Part shown: one piece after another, positions 43,838-54,984 of the stretch
How the letters are laid out: each line of letters starts with the position of its first letter
Position numbering within the stretch: the stretch's first letter is position 1
Assembly: GCF_027887165.1 (NCBI RefSeq)
Contig: NC_077232.1
Location: 81,047,483-81,111,482 of the forward strand
Source: Monodelphis domestica
Taxonomy: Eukaryota > Chordata > Mammalia > Didelphimorphia > Didelphidae
Direction: 5' to 3'
Length of the DNA stretch: 64,000 nt
The notes under the pieces: model-generated
Told to the model about the DNA's origin: nothing
Database searches by the model: none
The model's input: only the letters and a program-made list of their open reading frames with translations
Translations under genes and position numbers: made by a program

Positions 43838-44308
43838 TTTTTACCTCCACCTCCCCTAATCTGTCCTCTTTTCTATCTGCCCATAACCAACACTCAATTC
43901 CGCTGAATTTTACATGTATCATTGATCAAGACTCATTTCCATATTATTGATATTTGCACTAGGGTGATTGTTTAGACTCTAAACTTTAGTGTTTACATCC
44001 CCAATCATATCCCCATTGACCCATGTTATCAAGCAGTTGTTTTTCTTCTGTGTTTCTACTCCCACGGTTCTTTCTCTGAATGTGGATAGTGCTTTTTCTC
44101 ATAAGTTCCTCAGAATAGTTCTGGATCGTTGCATTGCTACTAGTAGAGAAGTCCATTACATTCAATTGTGCCACAGTGTATCCGTCTCTGTGTATAATGT
44201 TCTTCTGGATTTGCTCCTTTCACTCTGCATCAATTTCTGGAGGTCATTCCAGTTCACATGGAATTCCTCCAGTACATCATTCCTTTGAGCACAATAGTAT
44301 TCCATGTA
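43838..44308 (-). mobile_element. Younger 5'-truncated L1 inside older L1
   Basis: T-run, ttgatcaagactcatttcca, tatcaagcagttgtttttct, cactctgcatcaatttctgg, ending ttgagcacaatagtattcca. Same subfamily type as 20940-21390. Confidence 0.85.
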
Positions 44309-45930
44309 AATGCTCTTTCATGCCTCTTTTATGTGCAATGATTTGCCCCATTCTGTTTTCCCCTTTCCTGTCCTCCCAGTGTATTCCTCTTTCTCATGCC
44401 TTAATGTAATTTAATTTTTTACATTATCCTATCATATTCAACTCACACCTTGTCCCCTGTCTATATATACTCTCCAATTTTCCTAATAATAACAAAGTCC
44501 TTTGCCATTACAAGAATCATCTCCCCATGTAGAGATATATACAATTTAATCTTTTTGAGGATCTTTTGGTTCTCTTTCCTAACTACCTTTTTGTGATTCT
44601 CTTGAGTTGTATTTGAGAGCCAATTTTCCATTCAACTCTGGTCTTTTCATCCAGGATATTTGAAAGTCCTTTATTTCATTGAAAACTCCTTCCTTCCCTC
44701 CTCCCCAATTTTGCTGAGTAAGTGATTCTTGTTTGAAGTCCTAGCTCCTTTGCCCTCTGGAATATATCATATTCCAGGACCTCCAATCCTTTAATGTAGA
44801 AGCTGCTAAGTCTTATGTTATCCTGACTATAGCTCCATGATATTTGAATTGTTTCTTTTTGGCTGCATGCAATATTTTCTCTTTGACCTGGGAATTTGGG
44901 AATTTGACTGTAATATTCCTGGGAGTTATCATTTTGAGATCTCTTTCAGGAAGTGATTGGTAGATTCTTTCAATTTCTATTTTGTCCTCTGGTTCTAGAA
45001 CAGCAGGCCAATTTTCCTTGATATCTTGAAAGATGATGTCTAAGATCTTTTGTTTGATCATGGCTTTCAGGTAGTCCAACAATTCTTAAATTATATCTCC
45101 TGGATTTATTTTCCCATGAGATATTTCACATTTTCTTTTTTTCATTTATTTGTTTTTTGATCTCTTATAGAGTCATTAGCTTCCAGCTGCCCAATTCTAA
45201 TTTTTAAGTCATGATCACCTCAAGTGAGTTTTTGTATGTTTTTTTCCATTTGGTCAATTCTACTTTGTAAAGAGTTCTTTTACTCAAGTAATTTTTATAT
45301 CTCTTTCTAAAGGGACAATTCTATCTTTTGAGAAGTTTTTCTCTTCAGGACATTTTTATATATCTTTTTCCATTTGGGAAATTCTGTGTTGTTTTTTTTT
45401 TTTAAACCCTTACCTTCCATCTTGGAGTCAATACTGTGTATTGGCTCCAAGGCAGAAGAGTGGTAAGGGCTAGGCAATGGGGGTCAAGTGACTTGCCCAG
45501 GGTCACACAACTGGGAAGTGTCTGAGATCAGATTTGAACCTAGGACCTCCCGTCTCTAGGCCTAGCTCTCAACACACTGAGCTACCCAGCTGCCCCCTTG
45601 TTTTTTTTTTTTAAATAAGTTCTCTTCAGTGGATTTTTGTTACTCTTTTACCAATTGGCCTGTTCTATTTTTTAAGATATTAATTTCTTCAGTATTTTTT
45701 TGTGCCTCTTTTTCCAAGCTGTTGACTCTTTTTTTTCATGATTTTCCAGGAACACTCATTTCTTTTCCCAGTTTTTCTTCTACTTCTCTTATTTATTTGA
45801 TTTTTAAACTCTTTTTGAGCTCTTCCCTTAATACTTTTTGGACTTGAGAGTAATTAATATTTTTTGGAGGTTTTGGATGAAGCAGTATTGACTTTGTTGT
45901 CTTTTTTTTTAATAATGTGGGAGAAACAAC
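44309..45930 (-). mobile_element. Old L1 ORF1 region and upstream part
   Basis: Frame 45082-44813 (-) encodes an ORF1-like C-terminal part (PRNITVKFPNSQVKEKIL, KKKQFKYHG). Upstream lies a degraded coiled-coil region and 5' sequence. Interrupted by a SINE at 45392-45597. ORF2 between ORF1 and the fragment at 42712 is missing. Confidence 0.78.
45392..45597 (-). repeat. tRNA-headed SINE inside old L1
   Basis: T-run, aacccttaccttccatcttg, ccaaggcagaagagtggtaa, ending tgagctacccagctgccccc. Low divergence. T-runs on both sides fit insertion at a poly-T site. Confidence 0.95.
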
Positions 45931-45934
45931 TTTT

Positions 45935-47093
45935 TTTAGATTCAAAGATATTTTATTTTACCAATTACATGTAATAATAATTTTCAATATATTTTCCAAA
46001 ATTATAAGGTCAAAACCATCTCCCTTCCTCCCTTTCCTCTGCCCACTCAGAAACAGTAAGCAATTTCATATAGGCCATACATGTATTATACAAAACATAC
46101 TTCCATATTCATCATTGTTGTAACAGTACACTCATACAAAGCCAAAATCTCAAAATAAAGCTATAAATAAACTAATGTGAAAGAAAGTATGTTTTGGTCT
46201 ACATCCATCTGACTAACAGGTGCCATAAATATTTTTGTAAAAGTAGGTCCTTTCACTCTTAAGATATGCACAGTTTTATAGCTCTTTTGTCATAGTTCCA
46301 AATTGCCCTCCAGAAGGGTTAGATCATTCCACAACTCCACCAACAATGCATTAATACACACTTTTGCCATATATCCCTGTAACATTTATTACTTTACTGT
46401 CATCTTGGCCAAACTAATGGGTGTGAGATGGTGTCCAAAGTTATTTTAATGTACACTTCCCTAATCAAGAGTTAGTTAGAGCATTTTTTCATTTATAAAT
46501 TTGATTTCTTCATGTAAAAACTACTTCTTCATATCCTTTGACCATTTGTCAATTGGGGAATTACTTGTATTCATCTCAATTTACCTTTGTTCTCTAAGGA
46601 TTTGAGAAATTAGACCTATATCAGAGAAATTGGTATGGCACTGTATTCAGTGCCATAATTCAGTGAATTAATTTCCATAGAATTGTCATTTTTGTTTTAT
46701 TAGCATGGCCTACCCATGAACAATTAATATTTTTCCAATTGTTGAGATCTAGTTTTATTTGTGTGAAAAGTGTTTTGTTATTGTGTTCACATAATTCCAG
46801 TGTTTGTTTTGACAAGCATATTTCCAGGTATTTTATATTGTCTAGATTATTTTAAATGGAATGTCTCTTTCTATCTCTTACTACTGTACTGTGTTGGTAA
46901 CATTTAGAAATGCTGATGATTTATGTGGGTTTATTTTGTATCCTATAATTTTGCTTAAGTTATTAATTATTTCAACTAGTTTTTTAGTTGATTCTCTAAG
47001 TATGGCATATCATCTGCAAAGAGTTTAGTTTCCTCATTGTCCATTTTAATTCCTTCTATTTCCACTTCTTCTCTTATTGCTAAAGGTAATATT
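45935..47093 (-). mobile_element. Old L1 (3' UTR through reverse transcriptase end)
   Basis: aaaattataaggtcaaaacc, ccaaattgccctccagaagg, ttgaccatttgtcaattggg, then the reverse transcriptase region with the reverse of a FADD-type stretch near 47010-47040. Confidence 0.8.
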
Positions 47094-47470
47094 TCCTGCG
47101 ACTTCCTGTGGAGAGGGCTTGAGTGGAGTTGGATCCTGGAGCTTGAGCTTGAGCTTGGAGGAGCCTTGCATATAGCTTTCCTTCAGACCGGTCACGTGAG
47201 TGATAAGGACTGACCCCTTTCTCTGCCTTGGCTTTCCAAGGCCTTAACCCCTGCTTTGGCTCAGCCTGAGCCAGAGTGGTTCTGAATTAAACTCCTTTCC
47301 TTCTCTCTCTTTTTCCTCCTCTCCCTCTTTCCTTCTCTCCCTCTAATATTTTCTTCCTCCTGTTGTAATGAAATCACCATAAAAATTTGGCAGCTGACTT
47401 GGGTATTTTATTATTTGGGATTTCCCTTGGTGACCATTTAAATTTAGATTTTTTTGGTCTCAACCATAAT
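47094..47470 (+). mobile_element. LTR fragment related to the LTR at 40041
   Basis: Shares ggtcacgtgagtgataagg, ttggctcagcctgag, ctccctctaat and the final tggcagctg...ccttgg block with 40360-40736, in order. The first half of that LTR is absent. It contains a CACGTG E-box as the other copy does. Confidence 0.82.
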
Positions 47471-47479
47471 ATTCACCCT

Positions 47480-48140
47480 TTACAAATGTTAAGCAATAGT
47501 TTAATTTATATCTTGCAACTTTCCTAAAGTTGTCAATTATTTCAATTAGTTTTTTAGTTGATTCTCTAGGATTCTCTAAGTATACCATCATATTATCTGC
47601 AAACATAGTTTAGTTCCCTCATTGTCTTTTACTTCTTTTTTTAATTGCTAATGCTAATATTTCTAGTAAAATAATAAACAGTACTGGTGATAATGGACAT
47701 CCTTGCTTTACTCCTGATCTTATTGGGAAGGTTTCTAACTTATCCTCATTGCAGATGATGCTCGCTGATGATTTTAGGTAGATACTACTTATTTTAAGTA
47801 TCATCTACTTATTCTTGTGCTTTCTAGTGTTTTAAATAGGAATCGATATTATATTTTATTGAAGATTTATTCTGTATTTATTGAGATAATTATGTGATAT
47901 ATTAGTTTGATTATTGATAGTCAATTATGGTGATAGCTTTCCTAATATTAAACTAGCCCTGCATTTCTGGTATGAATCACACCTGGTTGTAGTAAATGAT
48001 TCTTGTGATATATTGCTGTTGTCTTCTGAGTTTGTGTCTATCCTATCACCAAAATAAGTTTCAATGTTAAGTTTGGGGATTTTGTTTGTCTGTTAACTCA
48101 TTTTCCTGCCTTTTTCTTTTAGTTTAAAAAACTATTCAAG
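47480..48140 (-). mobile_element. L1 reverse-transcriptase fragment
   Basis: Frame 47804-47619 (-) carries RSGVKQGCPLSPVLFIILLE, a canonical L1 reverse transcriptase motif. It overlaps in L1 coordinates with the fragment ending at 47093, so it is a second copy. Confidence 0.82.
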
Positions 48141-48975
48141 TTGAGCTCTGTAATTGTGTTGAAGGGAGCACTGTTCCAAGCTTCAGGTTCTTTGTGTAGT
48201 TGCCTTTGGAGCTGGCACTGGGGATCTATCTGCTTTCAGTTCTTCCAAGGTGGTATAAGGTAAGGAAGGAGAGGTATGTTTAATACTCTCTCAGCTTGTG
48301 CTCTGGTCTGTGAGTACCCCTAAGCACTCCTTGGAACTATGACCAGGATCCCCTGTTCACATGTGGCTGAAAGTGCTGGTGTTTGCAATGTTCCTCCTAA
48401 CACTGCAACTGCACCCCAAGACTAAGACCTGGCTCTACATATGGGCAATTTAATAAGAGTCTTGCATCCAGAATCAGCAAAGAGACCCTGGTAATATCCT
48501 TCTGAGCAGTTGTTCAACCTCCTTACCATCTGTGGTTTAAAATTCTGGAAGCCTTGGCTGCTGCATCAGTTGTGCCCAAGGTCTGTTGTCTTGGTGGGAC
48601 CTTCCTTGGTGTGCTGTGCTCCACCTCCACCTCGGTGCACTAGATGCCTTGGGCTGGCCTTCTAAGGTGTTTTGGGCCAGATAGATACTTTATCTTGTCT
48701 TTTTGTGCATTATGTGGCTCCAAAATTTGTTTTTTGGTGGTGTTGCTTTTTGGAGGGTAATTTGGTAGAAATCAGATGGGTCTCTATACCTTCTCTACCA
48801 TTTTGGCTCTACTACACCCCCCTTCCTAGCTTAGAGAGTTATCTTGAAGCACTAAGAGGTTAAGTGATTTGCTCAAGGTCACAAAGTATGCATCAGAAGT
48901 GAGAGGACTCTAGTTGTTTCTGACTCTCAGACCAATTCTCCAATATTCCATCCCATCTTGCATTTTCCTTAGTAC
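48141..48975. other. Unassigned; LTR- or LINE-derived possible
   Basis: caagcttcaggttctttgtg and gagctggcactggggatcta resemble an L1 inter-element piece but I cannot place it. No gene. A MIR-like end lies near 48840-48960. Confidence 0.35.
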
Positions 48976-49592
48976 TGTCAACGTGGAATATAGAAGCCCC
49001 CAAATTGGTAGCCTAATAAGATTCTATGACCCCCAGTTTAGTTAGATTAAAGGTGAAAAGCCCCAAGTTTGACATTGTCACATGAGAGTTACTACCTGAG
49101 GGGAAAGTCCAACCAATGGATCTTAAAGTAGTTTAGATGGGAACAGCTAATCCCATCAGGTGTTAAGTAACTCTTGTCCCAATGGTTTCTCCCCTTAGTC
49201 CAAAGTCCTTGACCTAGGCCCTTGGCTGGATCTTTCCCTTTTGGGTCCCTTGTAAAGCATCTACACTTTCACTGTTATTTCCAGTCTTGGACCCCTCATT
49301 TTCCATTGTTACCATTGTAAAGCCAATCAACTATCCCTCTCATCCTCAGTCCCCAGTTGCCCCTAGAAAGGTATTTAAGCTTCCCACTTTAATGGTTCTT
49401 TGAAGTTGTCACCTAGCTCAGTGGCACTCCCAGGAGTTTGGTGACCAGACGGGGAAGGGGGGAATGACTCTGCAGGGGTTATAATGCACAGTTCTGCAAG
49501 GAGGTCTAAATTTTAGCACCTAATTCCTTTCTTTGATTAAAGAGTGGTTTTTCTGACTATGTAATAGTCCTGTGTTTTTTTCCTAGTTGACA
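48976..49592 (+). mobile_element. Solo LTR (family C), 617 bp, TSD gtac
   Basis: Starts tgtcaacg, ends gttgaca (inverted). The 4-bp repeat gtac lies at 48972-48975 and 49593-49596. It has a CCAAT element at 49322-49327, TATA-like tatttaag at 49372-49379, and ATTAAA at 49536-49541. No internal genes. Confidence 0.92.
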
Positions 49593-49614
49593 GTACCTTC
49601 CCTAAGGTAGACTT

Positions 49615-50125
49615 AGTTAACTTGGGAAAAATACAAAACTACTAAAGTAGTCAGAAAAAAGTCTTTAATTAGGAAAGAGATAGTGGTCAATATTTGGCCA
49701 CTACACAGAGTCAAACATACTCTGGCAACATTATCTCTGAGAGGATCACCAAGATAAAAGATACTCTGAAGAACAAAAGAATTTGGGGAACTTATGTACC
49801 TTTTGGGGAACTAAGGGACAGGAATATGGGATTACTTGACATTACCTTGGTTACAAGGAAATGGAAAACCCAAGACTGGATTATCAGGGAGAGGCTGATA
49901 TTTTTACAAGGGATACAAAAGGGAAGGCTCCAGTCTAGGGCTGGGCTACCGAGAGAGGACTTTAATACAATGGGAGAAACTACTAAGACAAAAAGGTACT
50001 TAAAATCTGATTTGGACTACCTTTAGGTCTACTGTTTGTCTGAAATGGGTGAAACTGGGACTTCCCTAGGGATGAGTTCTATTGGGAAAAGGGCAAACTT
50101 GGAGTCTCCAGATTTCAAGTTGACA
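49615..50125 (-). mobile_element. Solo LTR (family C, diverged), 511 bp, TSD actt
   Basis: Minus-strand reading starts tgtcaacttg (50125) and ends ttaact (49615). It aligns to the neighbouring LTR in several blocks (cccttttgtatcccttgtaa, ccagtcttgggttttcc, a TATA-region block with ggtacataag, and the final ttttctgacta block). 4-bp repeat actt lies at 49611-49614 and 50126-50129. It lacks about 100 bp present in the other copy. The open frame at 49694-50026 is inside it and antisense. Confidence 0.88.
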
Positions 50126-50940
50126 ACTTCCACCACCTCCATACAACTCTAAATGAGTTGTTAACACAAAGTTATTCAATTTAGGGAAGGAGCAAAGAGG
50201 AGACAACTCATTTCTGGTTCCCCGTCATTACTTATACATCTTCTCTCTTATACATCATCACTTATACATCATCACTCAGAACCCTTTGCTTTTGAAATTC
50301 ACACTGTTGGATGATATCATCAATTTGGGTCTTTGTTGATGGTCAATCATCCAAGCAGCATTTATTAAGCATTTATGAAATGCTGGCTAATTACTGATCT
50401 CAAGGATTGGAGGGAGAAGATAAAATATTCATATATAAATAACTACACTTATATATAATAATACATAAATAATAAATAAAAAGAAACACAAAGGAATTGG
50501 GGATGAAAGGTATCTTCAGTTGGGGAGACCCAAAAGGGTTGTATTGTAGAAACTGGTTTTTAAGTTCAGTTTAGTACCTGTGTCGAATTCTTCCTCTTCA
50601 CCCCAGCCTTTTCCCTTCTTCTTAATGATTTGCCCCAAACTATATATACTTAGTTAAGAAGGTATTTGAGTGATAGAATTCAGGTCTTTTGACTCCCTAT
50701 AGACTTAAGAGGCAAAGACAGGATTCAAAACAGGAATCCACAAATCTAGCAACTTTGCCACTATGCTATGAATGAGACAGAAGAGAACAGGATAGAACAG
50801 TGGCAGGAAAATGGAAGCTAAAGCAGAGATGATGGTAGTAGTAGTTGTTATCTTCATTGTAGTAGAAGATATCACACAGCATTCAGGAAGAAGTGAAATG
50901 GACAGAAAAATACAAAATAGGTCCATGTAATTAAAAATCT
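50126..50940. other. Unassigned AT-rich stretch
   Basis: Short tandem tatacatcatcac units at about 50225-50275, an ancient LINE-like piece at 50340-50410 and an AT-rich run near 50430-50480. No gene. Confidence 0.45.
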
Positions 50941-50944
50941 TTGC

Positions 50945-51010
50945 TTTTCTTCTGCCTGGAACCAATACACAGTATTGATTCTAGGGTGGAGGGTAAGGGT
51001 TTAAAAAATC
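50945..51010 (+). repeat. tRNA-headed SINE 3' end
   Basis: cttctgcctggaaccaatac, acagtattgattctagg, ggtaagggtttaaaaaat. Confidence 0.85.
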
Positions 51011-51304
51011 TTTTATTATATTCAAGTGGTGGATTGGAGTTGTTGAAACAAATTAGAGACAGGACAAACACAAGGTTTTTGTTTTTGTTATAAAGTGTAA
51101 GGTAGTAGGTTGAAATTGGACTGTTTAGAACCAGAGGGTACATAAAGGGAATTGAGCTATATTTCCAGTTCTAAGTCTCCTTCTAGCTCTAATAGTCTAT
51201 TTTCTATATTTTCAGATTTCTTCTAGTTCTGCCATTCTATGTCTTATAAGAGTCTTTCTGGCTCTGATATTCTCCATTTTATGCTTTATCATCTATGTAC
51301 AAAT

Positions 51305-51445
51305 ATTACTTGTTTATTGTTAATACTTTTATTTTTAAATTTTGAGTTCCAAATTTTCTTCCTTCCCACCCTTTCCCTCACCCACTGGGAAGGAAAGCAA
51401 TATGATACCAATTATACATGTGAAATCATGCAAAATCCAAAGACA
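51305..51445 (-). mobile_element. Old L1 3' end
   Basis: tacttttatttttaaatttt, cttcccaccctttccctcac, tgaaatcatgcaaaatccaa. Confidence 0.6.
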
Positions 51446-51719
51446 ACTTCAGCTCTAAGATTTTTAGAGTCAAAGTTCCCTTTCAGCTCTCTTATTCTGA
51501 TATTCCTTAGCCAATAGTGATCTAGCCCTCTTTTGAACTAGAGAAGATTGAAGAAGAGACTTAATAAATAATTGCTTTCCAATACCTGAAGGATTTTCTC
51601 CTGGAAGAAGGATTAGACTACCCACTGGGCAAAACAAGGAAAGAGAAATGAGATGTTCTGAGAGGACTAACATCTCTGGCGGAGCCCTTTTCGGAACTGT
51701 TTCTATAAGGAGAAACTAC

Positions 51720-51865
51720 TTTAACTTAACCTCAATGGTCTCTATTTCTTCATCTATAAAATGGGCTGGAGAAGGACATGGCAAACCACTCCAGTATCTT
51801 TGTCAAGTAAACCCCAGATGGGGTCACAAAGAATTAGACATGACTGAAAAAATTATTGAAAAACA
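51720..51865 (+). repeat. MAR1 SINE 3' part
   Basis: gctggagaaggacatggcaa, ccactccagtatctttgtca, gggtcacaaagaattagaca. Confidence 0.85.
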
Positions 51866-52228
51866 GCAATCATCAGAGACAGCTTCTGTGAAAGACCTCA
51901 AGTTTAATAGGGATGAAATTAATGTTGGAGGGGAAAGTCCTGTTTCAGTGTGGATATATCTAGACAGAATCAGCTTTTTCCATACTAATATTCTCTGAGT
52001 TTACAATGATGGTTATAGATCATTAGTCTATTTGTAAAAACTGTTCCTCCCCTTTTTATGCAAAGACATTGATTTATTCAAGTCAGTAGCAAAATATAAA
52101 TCAGAGAAATATATACTAGGACAATATATACCAGATGCAAGAGAAGGAAGCTCTCTCATTTGGAGTGAGGTAATCCAACTCAAACAGGAGAGTCCCAGAT
52201 TTCACCCAAGGGTAAATTCTCCAGAGCC

Positions 52229-52466
52229 TCCTTTATACATTCATTCATTCATTCATTCATTCATTCATTCATTCATTTTAATCCTTACTTTCTGTATTAG
52301 AACTGATAGTATCAGTTCCAAGGCAGAAACAGTAAGGGCTAGACAACTGATGGTAAGTAACTTACCCAGGATCATGTAGCTTTGAAGTGTCTAAGGCTGG
52401 ATTTGAACCCAGGACTTGCAATTTTCAGGCCTGGCTAACTATTCATGGAATCACTGAGCTGCCCCT
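52229..52466 (-). repeat. tRNA-headed SINE with (ATTC)n tail
   Basis: About twelve attc units (52229-52276), then aatccttactttctgtatta, ggctggatttgaacccagga and actgagctgcccctcc. The tail expansion parallels the copy at 29673. Confidence 0.92.
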
Positions 52467-52975
52467 CCCAAAGTTTCTTTTTAAGAAAGAGTTCCTTAGT
52501 TCCTCTAGGCCTTGTAGGACCTAGGTGGAAGTTACTGTTTTAAGGGAAGATGGAATGATGATTATGTGTGATCACATGCTTGATGCTTACTTAATATGTT
52601 GTATTAGGGATGGTTTATTCTTTAGGAAAAGGAAAAAAAAGTGCTAATTATAGAGACTGCAGAAATGGGGGAATTAAAAATGAAATTTAATGAAACAAAC
52701 CTAGATTTCTGGGTCCCCCCCCCCTTGGGGTGAATTTGCTAAAAAAGTGATGCAGGAAGTAGAATCTGATACAACATTTCTGTGAATTGGGTTCAAAATC
52801 CAATCTGATTGAACTTATCTGTAATTCTTACTCTGATTCATTCACATCCTTGACCACGATAAGGAAAATATAGGATCTTTGAAAATACAGGAATTTTGGC
52901 ATGTGTCCTGCTACCCCAAGAGATTATGGGTTGACTGAGTTTTTCTGGAGTGAATTTCCTAAGGTCATAGTTTTT
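52467..52975. other. Unassigned stretch
   Basis: Contains a C-run (52714-52726). No gene or named repeat. Confidence 0.4.
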
Positions 52976-52978
52976 AAT

Positions 52979-53205
52979 GGGCTGCTAGATAGTGCTTTGG
53001 AAAGAGTACCAGATCTGTTGTCAGAAGGACCTGAGTTCAAAATGGCCTAACTGTGTGACCCTGACCAAGTCCCTTAATCCTGTTTGCCTCTATTGCTTCA
53101 TCTGTAAAATGAGCTGAAGAAGGAAATGGCAAACTACTCTAGCTTCTTTGCCAAGGAAACCCTAAATGGGGTCACAGAATTGGATGTGACAACAACAACC
53201 TAGGA
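52979..53205 (+). repeat. MAR1 SINE, full
   Basis: gctgctagatagtgctttgg, gaaggacctgagttcaaaat, gaaggaaatggcaaactact, ctttgccaaggaaaccct, ending in caacaacaacc. Confidence 0.88.
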
Positions 53206-53454
53206 AATGGCAGAATTAGGAGAGTTGAATCTAGCTCTTCAGACTCCAAATTCAATGCTTTTTCCACTATACTGTCTGGACACTTCAACATAAATAAGGA
53301 CTGAGTCAACATTTCCTCCTGTGTTTCCTGTGGTACTATTTATGATCAAAAGAGGAACAGTATAAAGGAGGATTTAATTAGCTGATGACCACCAATAAAG
53401 AAAATACCAATGAAAGCACTTATTAGCACTTAATTCACTCAATAGGTGTAATGT

Positions 53455-53625
53455 GATCTGGTAGAAAGAACAATGTTTTTATGGCCAGAAAACCTGAATT
53501 CAAGTCCTGGCTATGATACTTATTAGCTATGTGATCCTGGTTAGCTATGGGTCCCTAGGCAAGGCTTTAAAATGTCTAAGTCTCAAAATATTAATCTGTA
53601 AAATGGAGATCATATTATTTTCTAT
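53455..53625 (+). repeat. MIR
   Basis: aacctgaattcaagtcctgg, gctatgtgatcctggttagc, tattaatctgtaaaatggag. Confidence 0.65.
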
Positions 53626-53627
53626 TG

Positions 53628-53740
53628 GGACTGCTAGGTGGTACAGTGCTGGGTCTGGAGTCAGGAATATTCATCTGGCTTTAGACACTGCCTAATTGTG
53701 AGACCCTGGGCAAGTCACTTAAGCCCCACTGCTTAGTTTC
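53628..53740 (+). repeat. MAR1-type SINE 5' part
   Basis: gactgctaggtggtacagtg, ggtctggagtcaggaatatt, gaccctgggcaagtcactta, running into a purine repeat. Confidence 0.85.
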
Positions 53741-53862
53741 CTAAAGAGGAAAGAAGAGAGGAGAGGGGAGAGGGGAAAGGGGAGAGGGGAGAGAGGAAAA
53801 GAGGAGAGAGGGGAGAGGGGAAAGGGGAGAGAGGAGAGAGGAGAGAGGAGAGGGAGAGGAGT
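53741..53862 (+). repeat. (GAGAGG/GGGGA)n purine tract
   Basis: About 120 bases of nearly pure purine, variable GAGAGGGGA-type units, probably grown from the SINE tail just upstream. Confidence 0.95.
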
Positions 53863-54414
53863 CTTTGCAGACTCCCTCTGCTTGTCTGATTCCTTCCAGA
53901 ACTTCCATTTTAAAGAGGAAGCCCAAGCTAACCAAATCTTCATTCCTCCCCATGATGCACTGGAAACTTGACTCATCTCCACAAGACTTTCTCTACCCAG
54001 CCCTAGGTTACTATCTCTCCTTCCCACTCCCAGCATTTCAACTCTCTTTTATTTGTTGTCTCACTGCATTAGAATGTAAACTCCTTGAGGGCTAGGAGTG
54101 TTGGTCTTTCTGCTTTTACTTGTATTCTATGGTTTAGGGACCACCGGACTCTTATTTTAGTAATCCCTTCATCAAAGTTTGTTGACCTATCTGCCCACAG
54201 ACAGATTCCTAACTACCACCTAGGCTTCTGAATTGTAGCCAAGAGCTTATAATTAAGGTGGGGACCTGAAATAGACTTACATGAAAAAGATAGCCAAAGA
54301 CTTATAAACTCTAAATTTTGGGAAATTCTGGACAGAATCACAAGAGCAAAAAAAAAGAGACCTCAGAACACAGGTCAGAGCTGGGAGGGATCTTGGAGGA
54401 CTAGCTACTTACTT
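53863..54414. other. L2-like piece and unassigned sequence
   Basis: tgcattagaatgtaaactcc followed by ttgagggctaggagtgttgg at 54065-54110 is an L2-type 3' region. The rest is unassigned. Confidence 0.5.
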
Positions 54415-54415
54415 T

Positions 54416-54608
54416 TTAAAAACTCTTACTTTCCATTTTAGAATCTATTGTATATTGGTTCCAAGGCAGAAGAGCAGCAAGGGTTAGGCAGTAGGGGTTA
54501 GGTGACTCATCTATGGTCACAGAGCTGGGAAGTGTCTGAGGCCAGAGTTGGACACAGGACCTCCCATCTCTTGGTCTGGCTTTCTCTCCACTGATCTACT
54601 TAGCTTCC
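54416..54608 (-). repeat. tRNA-headed SINE
   Basis: aactcttactttccatttta, ggttccaaggcagaagagca, ccactgatctacttagcttc. Confidence 0.88.
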
Positions 54609-54984
54609 CTTATACAGAAGACATATCCAAAGCACAGAAAGGTAGGCGTGGGTGTGAGGGAGTCTTGCTCAAAGTCTTAGAGGCAATGATAGAACCAGAA
54701 CTTATACCCAGGTTATAGGATTGTTGAATCCCCTTGGTTCATAGATTAAAAACTGGTAGGGCCTGTTAAGGCCATCTAGCCCACTCCCTTCATCTTTCTA
54801 GATAAGGAAAACTGAGTGATGTAGGTTGTAAGTCTGGTTGTAAGACTGTTTCATCTCATTTTTAGACTAAAGAGCCTACCTCTATGCTGCGTGTTCAACA
54901 AGACATTTCACCTACAGTGACTTAGTTGCTTCATCCGTCAAATAGCCCCAGTGATATTTCCTTTGGCTGACTCTTAGAGCTATC
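54609..54984. other. MIR-like remnants
   Basis: Reverse MIR wording at about 54640-54800 (ggttcatagattaaaaactg). No gene. Confidence 0.4.

Noticed and set aside
48141..48975. Possible gene or LTR
   Set aside because: No termini, TSD or open frame of note; left unassigned.
49694..50026. 110-codon ORF
   Set aside because: Lies antisense inside a solo LTR with matching family structure.
53719..54036. 105-codon minus-strand ORF
   Set aside because: Mostly translation of the purine tract at 53741-53862.
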